Under the pieces are notes generated by a model. The model searched no databases. It worked only from the letters and a program-made list of their open reading frames with translations, and was not told the DNA's origin. From CAVTWS01 sp963738445 (GTDB lineage Bacteria; Actinomycetota; Acidimicrobiia; Acidimicrobiales; SHLQ01), in the NCBI GenBank assembly GCA_963738445.1, contig CAVTWS010000001.1, positions 124,001-188,000 of the forward strand: a DNA stretch of 64,000 bases, given 5' to 3'. The stretch's first letter is position 1. The number at the start of each line of letters is the position of its first letter. Below, in pieces: positions 16,676-26,339 of this stretch. A program made the position numbers and the translations under genes.

Positions 16676-17812
16676 TCAGGTTCGGGCGGTGATGTCGAGG
16701 CCGTACAGGCCGGCGCAGTTGCGTCTGATGATGTCGTCGCGGACGTCGCTGGACAGGTGGGCCGTCTGCTCCGCCAGCACCTTCTGGGAATCCGGGAACG
16801 TGGAGTCCGAGTGCGGGTGGTCGCTGGCCCACAGGAGGCGTTCGTGGTTCATCAGCCCGACGGTCTGGAACGCCACCCAGTCGTCCTGGAACGTGACGTA
16901 CACGTTGTCCCGCACGTACTCGCTCGGCTTGCGCTGGAGCGGCGCGGCCGTCAGCCAGTTGCGGTGGCGGTCCATGGCGTGATCGGCCCGATACATCCAG
17001 TGCGGCACCCAGCCGGCGTCGGCCTCGACGCACACCACCTTGAGGTCGGGGTGACGGTCGAACACGCCGCCGAACACCAGGGTGCCCATGATGTCCTGGC
17101 AGCCCCGGATGATGCCGAGGAAGCTGTTGAGCTTCGGGCCCCGGAACTGCGGGTTCGACGGCTGGTCGTTGCCGCTGGTCAAGATGTGGAACGAGAGCGG
17201 CAAGCCGAGATCGATCGAGGCCCGCCAGAACGGGTCCCAGCGAGGATCGTCGAAGTCGCCGTCGTCGTGGCACGACGAGTAGCCGGGGAGCATCACCCCT
17301 CGTAGTCCCGAGGCGGCGATCTCCTCGAGGTCGGCGATGCCTTCCTCGACGCTCCGCAACGCCGTCTGCCCGAGGCCGATCAGGCGTTGCCGGTCGGTGG
17401 ACTCGAACGCGGCGATCCACTGGTTGTAGGCCCGGAAGCAGGCGCGTTTGTAGTCGGCGTCGGGATGGTTGCACAGGATCATGCCCACCGACGGGTAGAG
17501 GACCTCGCCCGCCACGCCGTCGCGATCCTGCTCGGCGAGTCGTTCCACCGGGTCCCAGCCACCGGGATGGAGCTCCTCCCACGGCACGTTGAGATGCGGA
17601 CCGATCTTCTCGGCGGGCCGGCCGGCCGCCGCCACCATGCCGTAGGGGACGACGCTGCGGCCCTGGTCGACGACCATCACGGCGCCCATCTGGTCGTGGG
17701 TCGACGAGTACGGCGCCCGGTCACGAAAAGCCGGGTCGATGTAGGGCAGGTAGCAGTCGCCGGGCTCGGTGACATGGGAGTCGGCGGAGACTGCGGTGAG
17801 GGTGGCGGTCAC
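16676..17812 (-). CDS. amidohydrolase family protein (PF04909)
   Basis: A 378-residue metal-dependent hydrolase of the amidohydrolase_2 family: opening VSADSHVTEPGDCY (DxHxxE metal-binding pattern), mid-barrel SFHILTSGNDQP, and late LLWASDHPHSDSTFP with the catalytic Asp. The GTG start at 17812 overlaps the stop of the upstream CoA-transferase (GTGA), indicating coupled translation. A second, distantly similar hydrolase is at 10740-11996. Pairing with a CoA-transferase suggests a role in acyl-CoA catabolism; decarboxylase or hydratase activity is possible. Confidence 0.88.
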   Translation of the reverse strand: MTATLTAVSADSHVTEPGDCYLPYIDPAFRDRAPYSSTHDQMGAVMVVDQGRSVVPYGMVAAAGRPAEKIGPHLNVPWEELHPGGWDPVERLAEQDRDGVAGEVLYPSVGMILCNHPDADYKRACFRAYNQWIAAFESTDRQRLIGLGQTALRSVEEGIADLEEIAASGLRGVMLPGYSSCHDDGDFDDPRWDPFWRASIDLGLPLSFHILTSGNDQPSNPQFRGPKLNSFLGIIRGCQDIMGTLVFGGVFDRHPDLKVVCVEADAGWVPHWMYRADHAMDRHRNWLTAAPLQRKPSEYVRDNVYVTFQDDWVAFQTVGLMNHERLLWASDHPHSDSTFPDSQKVLAEQTAHLSSDVRDDIIRRNCAGLYGLDITART

Positions 17813-20325
17813 GTGAGGGCTCCTGACGCGGCCAGTTCGGAGATCTCGTCGTCGGTGAAACCGAGGTAGGTGGAAAGCACCTCGTCGGGTGTGTTGACCG
17901 ATGGCGGGGCCGGCGTGGCGAGGCTGGTGCGGGGTGGCGGACAGTCGGGTGACGGGGCCCTCGTACGGCAATGGACCGATGGACGGGTGGTCGAGCTCCA
18001 CGAAGAACCGCGGGCCGCCAGCTGGGGGTCTCGGTGCAGATCGGTGGCCCGAAGGAGGGGATACGCAGGTACATCCGCGCGCGCGGAGCCGGCCGCGATG
18101 TCGAACGCATCGTCGCGGCGGACAGCGCGTCGGCCATCGCCCGTTCGAGCGCGGCGCCGGGCGATCCGGGCCTCGAGCGGAGCCAGCGCCGGGTCGCCGG
18201 TCAGTTCGGCGAGCTCGGGCAGGATGTCGCCGACCGCGGCCCACTGGCCGGCGGTCTCGACCGACACGGCGACGTACCGCTCGGTGCCTGCGGTCCGGTA
18301 CACGCCGTTCGGGCAGGCCAGGTCGGAGTCGGTGCCGCGGAGGCCGGCCACGTTCCCGTTGACGGTGGCGTCGAGGATCATCGGTTCCAGCACGTGCATG
18401 GCTGCCTCCACCTGGGCGAGGTCGATGTACTGACCGATCGCCGGTGCGCGCCCGGTAGTGCAGCGGCCGCAGCGAGTGCGGCGAGCGAGAAACGGGGCGC
18501 CAGGAAATCGGTGTAGGCGGCGAACGGGCCGGCGGGCAGGCGGTCGGCCCAGCCCGTGACCGCCACGAACCCGGCGAGCGCCGCGCCCTGGAGGCCGAAG
18601 CCGGTGTAGGTGCGTTCGGGGCCGGTCTGACCCCGCATGCACGACGACAGCATCACGATGTCCGGGCGGCGGGCCAGGACCGTGTCGGCATCGAGGCCAT
18701 AACGGGCCGCGGTGCCCGGGACGAAGGATTCGACGACCACGTCGGCCCAGTCGACCATGCGACGGGCGACCACGGCCGCGACTCGATCACCGAGGTCGAG
18801 GGCCAGGCCGAGCTTCGACTGGTTGAAGTTGGCCATGCAGTGACCGGTGCGGTGATCGGGAATGCCGTCCTTCCACGGCGGGATGATGCGCAACGGGTCG
18901 ATGTGGTTCTCCGACTCGACCCGAAGCACCGTGCGCGCCGAGGTTGGCCAGCTCCCGCGAGACGAGCGGGCCGGCGCCGACCCACGAGAAGTCGGCGACC
19001 TTCAGCCCGTCGAAGACGGCGCGCCGAGGCACGGCCGGCACGGCCGGTGCCGGTGCCGGTGCCGAAGGCGTCCGGCGAGCCTCGACGAGGTGCTGGTGCT
19101 CACCCGAGCCGTCGGGGCCGCCTGCGGTAGTGGATCGGGGTGGCGCTGAGCCTGGCGAACGGTCCGGGGTGGGTGGTTCCGTCGACGGTCGACCCAGTAC
19201 TCACGCGCGGCGAGATGAGGATCGTCGAGCAGGTCGGCGGCCGTCCAGGCCGGTGCGACCAGCCAGCGACCGCTCGACCCCCCGCTCGTGGATCTCACGT
19301 TTGGTGCGCGTGCCGAAGAACGCCACGAGCTGGTCGATGCCCCGCTGGGCGTCGGCGCGCGTCGAGCGTGCCGGCCATGATCAGCGGGAACATGTCGGCC
19401 CAGTCGTGCGCCGCACAGGTCGGGTTCGAGTGCCGCCCTCGGACGCCGCCCACGCCATCATCCGGCTCGAGGCTCCGGGCCCCGGGCTTGCCCAGGACGA
19501 GGGTCATGCCGAGGAACCCGTCCGTGGTGCGGCAGAACACCGGGATGGTCAGGCCCGAGCGGGTTGACGACCGGCTCGCGCCCGATCGTCGCCCATCCCC
19601 GGCGCGTCGATACCGAACGCTGAGTAGCCGGTGATGAACAGCAGCGTGCCGACCATGGCGGCCTGCATCGACGTGTCGAGATGCTGACCGAGTCCGGACC
19701 GGCGGCGCTCCCACCAGCGCACGGCGATGACATCGGCGGCGGCCTGGGCGGCGCCGCCGCAGGACGCCTCGGGTTGACCGATCGGTACCGGGGGACGATC
19801 GCGGTCGCCCTGGCAGTTGAGGAACCCGCCGGCCGCCGCCAGCGTCAGGTCGCTCGCCGGGCTCGCCGCCTCGGGACCGGTGCGACCGAACGGGGTGACC
19901 GACACGTGAAGCAGGGTCGGGTTGATCGCGGCGAGGTCGTCGGGGCCGAGTTGGAGGGCCTCGAGCTCTCCTGGCCGAGCCGATTCGAGGACGATGTCGG
20001 CGCCGCGCACGAGCTCGACGAACGCGGCCCGGTCGTCGCCGTCGTGAAGGTCGAGCACGACGCTTCGTTTGCCCAGCCCGTACGCCCGCCAGAACAGCGA
20101 CGCTTCGATGTCACCCTCGCGGCCGTTGACGAACGGCGGGCGACTGCGGGCCGCGCAACCGCCGGGCGGTTCGACCTTGATGACCTCGGCGCCGAGGTCG
20201 GCGAGGATGCGGCCGGTCAGCTCGGCCTGGGGTCCGGTGAGGTCGAGAACCCGGATGTCGGCGAGCGCCGGCGACGCGGCGGCGGAAGTCGGATCAGCTG
20301 AGGACACGGTCGGGACACTACCCAT
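17809..20325 (-). pseudogene. two-domain CaiB/BaiF CoA-transferase, multiply frameshifted
   Basis: Two type III CoA-transferase domains follow one another on the minus strand. Domain 1 starts at ATG 20325 (MGSVPTVSSADP) and shows VLDLTGPQAELTGRILADLG and VIKVEPPGG. Domain 2 resumes near 19040 with DGLKVADFSWVGAGPLVS and continues through LDLGDRVAAVVARRMVDWAD to the stop at 17811-17809. Frame changes are needed at several places between about 19600 and 18900 and again near 18440 and 18050. No linker stop separates the domains, so the parent is a fused protein of about 800 residues. The breaks are single-base and clustered. They may be assembly errors rather than decay, as in other genes here. 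It is coupled to the amidohydrolase at 16676-17812. Confidence 0.75.
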
Positions 20326-20416
20326 TTCGATCTTGCCGGCGAGAGCGACGAGGGCTTCCCGGCGAGAAGGACGAGGGTGGGCGGGGGCGCCGGTACGCTG
20401 CGGGCCGGAGGTGGGC

Positions 20417-20764
20417 ATGATCGAGATTCCTCTCGGTCGTTTCGAACGGCTGGTAGCCGACGCGCTCGACGCCCTGCCTGACGAGTTGGCCGAGCTCATC
20501 GACAACGTGGTGGTCACCGTCGAGGACCGTCATTCGGACACCGCCGATCTGCTCGGCCTGTACGAGGGTGTGCCGCTCACCGATCGTGACGACTACGGCG
20601 GGCTCGCCCTGCCCGACCGCATCACGATCTACCGGCTCGCCATCTGCGAGATCTGCGTCAACCATGACGACGTCATCGAGGAGGTCCTGGTGACCGTGGT
20701 GCACGAGATCGCCCACCACTTCGGGATCGACGACGACGCCCTCGACGAGCTCGGCTGGAGCTGA
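20417..20764 (+). CDS. metallopeptidase family protein (zincin, PF06262-like)
   Basis: A 115-residue minimal zincin. The zinc motif HEIAHHFGI starts at about residue 96, with FERLVADALDALPDEL at the start and LGLYEGVPLTDRDDYG in the middle, a pattern conserved across actinobacterial members of this family. ATG 20417 follows ggaggtgggc. Length is typical. Proteolytic activity has not been settled for the family. The stop TGA abuts the stop of the convergent hydrolase in TGATCA. Confidence 0.92.
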   Translation: MIEIPLGRFERLVADALDALPDELAELIDNVVVTVEDRHSDTADLLGLYEGVPLTDRDDYGGLALPDRITIYRLAICEICVNHDDVIEEVLVTVVHEIAHHFGIDDDALDELGWS

Positions 20765-22105
20765 TCAGACGAGGCCCGGCGCGGCGTCGCGGCCGGGGTC
20801 GGGGCGAGGGATGTGCGCCGGCCCCAACCGCCCGGTGACGCGCAGCCACGTCAGGAACCGCTCGACGATGTTGAGGGCGGCGAAACATCGCGGCGAGGCG
20901 AAGACGTCGAAGGCGTGTTGCGCGCCCGGGACCTCCCAGTAGACGACTGGTTCATCGGAGGCGGCCCGCAACTCTCGGGCGAAGTACTCCGACTCTTCCC
21001 GCCACACCAGCACGTCGTGGGAACCCTGGATGATCAGGAACGGCGGGATGTCGGCACCGATGCAGTCGACCGGCGACGCCTGGCGCCACTCGTCGAGCGT
21101 CGCCGGTGTCAACCGGTGAGGGAACACGAAACGGCCGGCCAGCCGAACCGTGAGTCGCCACGATTGGCGGCCGCGCACACCGGCCCGATCGAACAGGTCG
21201 GCCGGTCCGTAGAACGGGATGCAGGCCGACACCGACGTGTCGGCCGTCTCGAAACCGGGCTGCAAGCGCGGGTCGTTCTGGGTCAGCGCGGCCAGGGTGG
21301 CCAGATGCCCTCCCGCCGATCCTCCGGTGAGCACGATCGCCGCGGGATCCCCTCCGTACTCCCCGATGTGGTCGCGTACCCAGGCCACAGCCGCCTTCAC
21401 ATCCCAGAGCGAGGTCGGGAATCGGTTCTTCGGCGCCAGCCGGTAGTTGATCGACACGCCGATGTAGCCCTGTGAGGCGAGGTGGTACATGAGGGGGAGG
21501 CCTTGATCGTCCTTCCGCCCGATCACCCAGGCGCCGCCGTGGACGTGCACCACGACCGGAAGGGGAGCCGGTGGCGGGCTGCTCGGGGCGAAGATGTCGA
21601 GGGTGGTCCGACGGCCGTAGGACAGGTACGGCACGTCGTGGGTCACCGACACGTCGGCGCGGCGGAGATGGAACGGCCGCTTGACCACTTTCGGCGGCCG
21701 GGCCGAGCCCAAACCCGGCGACCCAGGACCGGACGACCCAGGACCGGGCGACCCAGGACCGGGCGACCCGGCGAGGTAGTCGGGGCCGAGCGCGCTCACG
21801 AGCGCCGCCTCGCCCGAGGATTCGGCGGTCAGGGCCCGGCGGTGGACGAGGAGGAGCAGGACCCATGACACCAGGCCGAGCCCGAGGCCGTACCAGCCGA
21901 TTCGCTCGCCGAACGCACCCGCGAGGAACCACACCGGCACGGTCGTGACCTGGAAGATGAGCACCAGCGGAGCGAGCTCCCCGGTCGGCCAGCCGAGCGC
22001 CATGTGCCACAGGCCGAGCACGGCCGGCCGTTTGATCCTCCACTGCGCCGCCGCGGCGCAATAGATGCCGAGGATGCTCACGGCGAAGAACGCCTCGGGC
22101 ACCAT
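20765..22105 (-). CDS. membrane-anchored alpha/beta hydrolase (HSL-type)
   Basis: A 446-residue protein. About 90 N-terminal residues contain three hydrophobic helices (AVSILGIYCAAAAQW, LVLIFQVTTVPVWFLAG, LGLGLVSWVLLLLV). A Gly/Ser/Pro linker follows, then a hormone-sensitive-lipase-like hydrolase domain with HGGAW (about 187), nucleophile GGSAGG (about 260) and catalytic His in GAQHAFD (about 396). Mycobacterial LipQ-type esterases have a similar layout. I use ATG 22105 (MVPEAFF); an in-frame ATG at 22126 adds seven residues. Likely hydrolyses acyl esters at the membrane. Confidence 0.87.
   Translation of the reverse strand: MVPEAFFAVSILGIYCAAAAQWRIKRPAVLGLWHMALGWPTGELAPLVLIFQVTTVPVWFLAGAFGERIGWYGLGLGLVSWVLLLLVHRRALTAESSGEAALVSALGPDYLAGSPGPGSPGPGSSGPGSPGLGSARPPKVVKRPFHLRRADVSVTHDVPYLSYGRRTTLDIFAPSSPPPAPLPVVVHVHGGAWVIGRKDDQGLPLMYHLASQGYIGVSINYRLAPKNRFPTSLWDVKAAVAWVRDHIGEYGGDPAAIVLTGGSAGGHLATLAALTQNDPRLQPGFETADTSVSACIPFYGPADLFDRAGVRGRQSWRLTVRLAGRFVFPHRLTPATLDEWRQASPVDCIGADIPPFLIIQGSHDVLVWREESEYFARELRAASDEPVVYWEVPGAQHAFDVFASPRCFAALNIVERFLTWLRVTGRLGPAHIPRPDPGRDAAPGLV
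21719..21771 (-). repeat. 15-bp repeats encoding a Gly-Ser-Pro linker
   Basis: Three and a half copies of cgacccaggaccggN encode the GSPGPGSSGP-type linker between the membrane and hydrolase domains. The in-frame unit of 15 bases means copy-number change would alter only linker length. Confidence 0.85.
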
Positions 22106-22251
22106 GTCCTGCCTCCACCCCTGCACCGAGCCCGCTGCTCGACCGGAGTCGGGAGGGTACCAAACGGGGAAGTGACTCCGAGCGCCGAGCGAGGCCCTGG
22201 CGGAATCGTCGACGTGCGGTGCGCCCGTGGTCGGCGCGGTAACATCCCGTC

Positions 22252-22908
22252 GTGGCTTTCTCCAAGGATCTGCTGACCAAAGACGAAGAACTCCGTCTCG
22301 ATCTCAACCCGCACTGGTGGTACATGGCGCCCGCCGGCACCTACCTCGGGGCCGCGATCATCATCGGGCTGATCGTCCTGCTCAAGGGTCCCGATGGTTC
22401 GGTCGGCGACATCCTCAACCTCGTGGTCGGGGTCGGGGTGCTGGTGGCGCTGGCCTACTTCGGCATCAACTACGCCAAATGGCGCTCCACCATGTTCGTG
22501 GTAACCAACGAGCGGGTGATCTCCAAGCAGGGTGTCTTCTCCAAGACCGGCACGGAGATCCCGCTCGACCGCATCAACACGGTCTTCTTCAATCAGACGG
22601 TGTTCGAGCGCATGCTGGGCGCAGGCGATCTCGCCATCGAATCCGCGGGTGAGTCGGGCAAGGAGACCTTCAGCGACGTCCGCAAGCCGAACCTCGTGCA
22701 GGGCGAGATCTACCGGCAGATGGAGCAGTACGAGGATCGACGGCTGCAGCGCATGGGCCAGGCCGTGGCGGGTGCCGCAGCGCCCGCAGCGCCCCGCGAG
22801 GCCAGCATCCCCGAGCAGATCCAACAACTCGACAACCTGCGCCGTCAGGGCACGATCTCCGAAGCCGAGTTCGCGGCCAAGAAGCAGCAGCTGCTCGACC
22901 GCATGTAG
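22252..22908 (+). CDS. PH domain-containing membrane protein with SHOCT tail
   Basis: A 218-residue protein: two hydrophobic helices (GAAIIIGLIVLLKG and LVVGVGVLVALAYFGI) and a bacterial PH-like domain (STMFVVTNERVISKQGVFSK, then IPLDRINTVFFNQTVFERM). The C-terminal SHOCT motif reads IQQLDNLRRQGTISEAEFAA. GTG 22252 is the only sensible start. Such proteins are common in actinobacteria and thought to be membrane scaffolds; no specific role is known. Confidence 0.92.
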   Translation: MAFSKDLLTKDEELRLDLNPHWWYMAPAGTYLGAAIIIGLIVLLKGPDGSVGDILNLVVGVGVLVALAYFGINYAKWRSTMFVVTNERVISKQGVFSKTGTEIPLDRINTVFFNQTVFERMLGAGDLAIESAGESGKETFSDVRKPNLVQGEIYRQMEQYEDRRLQRMGQAVAGAAAPAAPREASIPEQIQQLDNLRRQGTISEAEFAAKKQQLLDRM

Positions 22909-22958
22909 GTCGCGCCGGATGATGCCGGCCCGTGTGCCGGCGGCCTGTGTGCCTGCCG

Positions 22959-23450
22959 TCAGGCCGGGCGGCGAGCCCTCGGCGAGGCCTTCGGCGCGGG
23001 GTCGCTGCGCCGCGCTCGCGTCGCCGGCCGGCGCATCGGGACGTGGGCGATCCCGACCTCGGTGAACTCGGGTCCGCACGGGAGGAACCCGAAGCCGGCG
23101 TACCAGGCGGCGAGGTGCGTCTGGGCGTCGAGCACGATGGCGGCCTTGGTGGAGCTGACGACGGCCCGCATCAGCCGCCCGGCGTGACCTTTGCCCCGAG
23201 CGGCGGGGTGCGTGACGACTCGGCCGACCCGCACCGCGCCACCGGGTTCGGCCAGGATCCGCAGGTAGCTCAGGGGCTCCCCCTGGTGGTCGATCCACAG
23301 GTGACGGGTACCGGGTTCGACGTCGCGGCCGTCGATGTCCTGGTACGGGCTCGACTGCTCCACGACGAACACGTCGCTCCGGAGCTTCAAGATGGCGTGC
23401 ACCTGGAGACCGGTCAGGTCGGAGAATCGGGCGTCCATGAGCTCGGGCAC
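22959..23450 (-). CDS. GNAT family N-acetyltransferase (ElaA-like)
   Basis: A 163-residue GNAT protein matching E. coli ElaA along its length: LKLRSDVFVVEQ, PYQDIDGRD, TRHLWID, the acetyl-CoA loop VGRVVTHPAARGKGHAGRLM, and AQTHLAAWYAGFGF. Starting at GTG 23450 makes the distance to the LRxxVF motif identical to ElaA (24 residues). A longer reading from ATG 23504 would overlap the divergent gene. A positively charged tail (MRRPATRARRSDP) is extra. The substrate is unknown. Confidence 0.88.
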   Translation of the reverse strand: MPELMDARFSDLTGLQVHAILKLRSDVFVVEQSSPYQDIDGRDVEPGTRHLWIDHQGEPLSYLRILAEPGGAVRVGRVVTHPAARGKGHAGRLMRAVVSSTKAAIVLDAQTHLAAWYAGFGFLPCGPEFTEVGIAHVPMRRPATRARRSDPAPKASPRARRPA

Positions 23451-23497
23451 GGCGCCAATGATGCACGCCGCGCCGACCCTGGAAGAGGATGTGCCCC

Positions 23498-24334
23498 ATG
23501 CCATACACCTCGGGGCACCCGGTGGACCTCTACTACGAGACGTTGGGCGACGACGATGATCCCACCCTCCTGCTCATCGCCGGCCACGGGATCCAGCTCA
23601 TCGGATGGCCGGAGGAGCTGTGCTGGAGCTTCGTCGATCGGGGCTTCCGGGTCGTCCGGTTCGACAACCGGGATGCGGGCCTCAGCACCGTCGTGGCGAG
23701 CGGCGAGACCTACGGCCTGGGCGACATGGCCGCCGACGCCGTGGCCGTGCTCGATGCCGTCGGCGCCGAGACCGCCCACGTGGTGGGCATGTCGATGGGC
23801 GGGATGATCGCCCAGGTCGTGGCGTGTGAACACGGCCCCCGGGTGGCGAGTCTGACCTCGATCTCGGCGACCACCGGCGAGGACGGGGTCGGCCGACCGA
23901 GCCACGAGGCGCTCGATCACATCGTGGTCGAACAGCCGAGCGACCGGGAGGGCAACGTCGCCCACACGCTGGCCGGTCGTCGGATCTGGGGCAGCCCACG
24001 GTGGTTCGACGAGGAGCTGAGCCGACTGGAGTACGACGCGGCCTACGACCGCGCCTTCCACCCCGGTGCCGGGGCCCGGCAGGCCCATGCCCTGCTGACG
24101 GGTGGCGATCGTGCCGTGGCGTTGGCGCGGCTGGAGATCCCGACGCTGGTGGTCCACGGTGACATCGATCGGCTGATCGACCGCAGCGGAGGCGAACGCA
24201 CGGCCGAGCTCGTCCCCGGTGCCGAGCTGATGATCATCGACGACATGGGTCACCAGCTTCCGGCGCCGGTGTGGTCGCAACTGGTGGAGGCGGTCACACG
24301 GGTGGCGGTGCGCGCGCTCAGCGACCGCCGATAG
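23498..24334 (+). CDS. alpha/beta fold hydrolase (RdmC/methylesterase-like)
   Basis: A 278-residue hydrolase with LLLIAGHGIQLIGW at the oxyanion region, nucleophile GMSMGGM (Ser near 98), acid in LVVHGDIDRLI and His in MGHQLPAP (about 250). This resembles aclacinomycin methylesterase-like proteins. ggaagagg lies nine bases before ATG 23498, favouring it over ATG 23489. Divergent from the acetyltransferase. Confidence 0.9.
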   Translation: MPYTSGHPVDLYYETLGDDDDPTLLLIAGHGIQLIGWPEELCWSFVDRGFRVVRFDNRDAGLSTVVASGETYGLGDMAADAVAVLDAVGAETAHVVGMSMGGMIAQVVACEHGPRVASLTSISATTGEDGVGRPSHEALDHIVVEQPSDREGNVAHTLAGRRIWGSPRWFDEELSRLEYDAAYDRAFHPGAGARQAHALLTGGDRAVALARLEIPTLVVHGDIDRLIDRSGGERTAELVPGAELMIIDDMGHQLPAPVWSQLVEAVTRVAVRALSDRR

Positions 24335-24390
24335 CGTCGGCGCCGTGCGCTCGTCATGGCGACGGGCGGCCGAGAGCAGAGGTCGTTCGC

Positions 24391-25536
24391 ATGGGTGGTC
24401 CGTTACAGGGCGTCAAGGTCGTCGAGCTGGCCGGCATCGGTCCGGGCCCGTATTGCGCCATGTTGCTGGCCGACCTCGGGGCCGACGTGATCCGCGTCGA
24501 CCGGGCTGCGGCGGTGCCGGAGGAGATGCCCGCCACCGGCTCGCGCGAGATCATGAACCGCGGGCGCCGATCGGTCGGCGTCGATCTCAAACACCCCGAG
24601 GGCCGGGCGACCGTGCTCGATCTGGTGGCCTCGGCCGATGCGTTGATCGAAGGGTTCCGGCCCGGCGTCACCGAGCGTCTCGGGCTCGGTCCCGATGACT
24701 GCCGGGCCCGCAACCCGCGGCTCGTCTACGGCCGGATGACCGGATGGGGGCAGGAGGGTCCGCTCGCTCACGCCGCCGGTCACGACATCAACTACGTGGC
24801 CTTGAGCGGGGTCCTGTCGACCATCGGCCGGCGCGACGAGGGACCGGTCCCACCCCTCAACCTGGTGGGGGATTTCGGCGGCGGTGGCCTCATGCTGGCG
24901 TTCGGTGTGGTCTGCGGGATCCTGGAAGCCCGCACGTCGGGTCAGGGCCAGGTGATCGATGCCGCCATGGTCGACGGCGCCGCCAACCTCGCCACGTTCA
25001 TCTTCGGCATGCGATCGATGGGCGTGTGGTCCGACGAGCGCGGCACCAACATGCTCGACACCGGCGCCCACTTCTACGACGTGTACCGCTGCGCCGACGG
25101 TGGATACGTCTCGATCGGGTCGATCGAGCCGCAGTTCTACGCCCTGCTCCTCCAGCAGCTCGAGCTCGATCCCGCGGCGCTGCCCCGCCAGAACGACCGG
25201 GCGGCGTGGGTGCAGTTGAAGCAGACGGTCGCCGATCGGTTTGCCACCCGCACTCGCGCTGAGTGGTGTGCGGTGATGGAGGGAACCGACGTGTGCTTCG
25301 CTCCCGTGCTGTCGATGGAGGAGGCGCCAAGCCATCCGCACAATGTCGCCCGGGGCACGTTCGTGGAGGTCGGCGGTGTGGTCCAACCGGGGCCGGCGCC
25401 CCGTTTCAGTCGCACTCCCGGCGCGGTCGCCCGGCCGGCGCCGCACCCCGGCCAGCACACCGACGAGGTGCTCGCCAGCTGGGGTCTGGCCGCCGATCGC
25501 ATCGCCGAGCTGCGTGCCGCCGGGGCGGTCAGCTGA
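24391..25536 (+). CDS. CaiB/BaiF CoA-transferase (alpha-methylacyl-CoA racemase-like)
   Basis: A 381-residue type III CoA-transferase or racemase. It shows LQGVKVVELAGIGPGPYCAM, VIRVDR, and the segment GHDINYVALSGVLS typical of the alpha-methylacyl-CoA racemase (Amacr/Mcr) branch. The His of GHDINY and Asp of the following DFGGGGLML region correspond to racemase catalytic residues. Unlike the one at 17809-20325 it is intact and single-domain. ATG 24391. Its TGA overlaps the next ATG (TGATG). Confidence 0.92.
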   Translation: MGGPLQGVKVVELAGIGPGPYCAMLLADLGADVIRVDRAAAVPEEMPATGSREIMNRGRRSVGVDLKHPEGRATVLDLVASADALIEGFRPGVTERLGLGPDDCRARNPRLVYGRMTGWGQEGPLAHAAGHDINYVALSGVLSTIGRRDEGPVPPLNLVGDFGGGGLMLAFGVVCGILEARTSGQGQVIDAAMVDGAANLATFIFGMRSMGVWSDERGTNMLDTGAHFYDVYRCADGGYVSIGSIEPQFYALLLQQLELDPAALPRQNDRAAWVQLKQTVADRFATRTRAEWCAVMEGTDVCFAPVLSMEEAPSHPHNVARGTFVEVGGVVQPGPAPRFSRTPGAVARPAPHPGQHTDEVLASWGLAADRIAELRAAGAVS

Positions 25537-26339
25537 TGGCCACCGCCGTCTTCTTCCACGCCCACCCTGACGACGAAGCCATCGCCACCGGCGGCACCAT
25601 GGCGCGGGCGAGCGCGCTCGGGCATCAGGTCGTGCTGCTGGTCGCCACCAACGGTGAGGAGGGCGAACCTCGGCCCGGCGTGTTGGCCGAAGGCGAGGCG
25701 CTCGGCGAGCGTCGCCGGACCGAGGTCCAACAGGCGGCGTCGCTGCTCGGCGTGCACCGGGTGGAGCTGCTCGGCTACCGCGATTCCGGCATGATCGGCG
25801 AACCCACCAACGATCACCCGGATTCCTTCTGGCAGGCCGACATCGAACAGGCGGCCGAGGGCGTGGCCGCCATCCTGCGTGAGGTCGAGGCCCACGTGCT
25901 CACCGTCTACGACAGTCATGGCGGATACGGCCATCCCGATCACATCCAGGTTCACCGGGTGGGTGTCCGGGCGGCCGAGCTGGCCGGGGTGGAGCGCGTC
26001 TTCGAATGCACGATGAACCGGGACCAGGTCCGCGAACACCTCCTGGCCGAGATCGACGACGATGTCGACCTCGGCGCGGACATGGAGGATCGCCGGCGCC
26101 GGTTCGACGAGGAGCCGTTCGGTCTCCCGGAGACGGAGATCACGCATGCGATCGATGTCTCCTCGGCGCTCGACGCCAAGCGGCGGGCCCTGATGGCCCA
26201 CGCCTCGCAGATCGACGACGAGTCCTTCTTCCTCAAGATGCCCGACGAGATGTTCGCCCTGGCCTTCGGGACCGAGTGGTACCGCGACCGGTCGTGGCGC
26301 CGTGACGGTCAGGCGTTCCGCACCGATCTGTTCGGCTGA
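25536..26339 (+). CDS. PIG-L family deacetylase (MshB/Mca-like)
   Basis: A 267-residue LmbE/PIG-L protein with zinc motif HAHPDDE (residues 8-14) and the third ligand in SHGGYGHPDHIQVH. These are signatures of the mycothiol enzymes MshB (GlcNAc-Ins deacetylase) and Mca (S-conjugate amidase). Presence of an MDMPI-domain gene in the window is consistent with a mycothiol-using organism. ATG 25536 overlaps the CoA-transferase stop. The 3' end overlaps the convergent HAD gene by 31 bases. MshB versus Mca cannot be decided by eye. Confidence 0.9.
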   Translation: MATAVFFHAHPDDEAIATGGTMARASALGHQVVLLVATNGEEGEPRPGVLAEGEALGERRRTEVQQAASLLGVHRVELLGYRDSGMIGEPTNDHPDSFWQADIEQAAEGVAAILREVEAHVLTVYDSHGGYGHPDHIQVHRVGVRAAELAGVERVFECTMNRDQVREHLLAEIDDDVDLGADMEDRRRRFDEEPFGLPETEITHAIDVSSALDAKRRALMAHASQIDDESFFLKMPDEMFALAFGTEWYRDRSWRRDGQAFRTDLFG

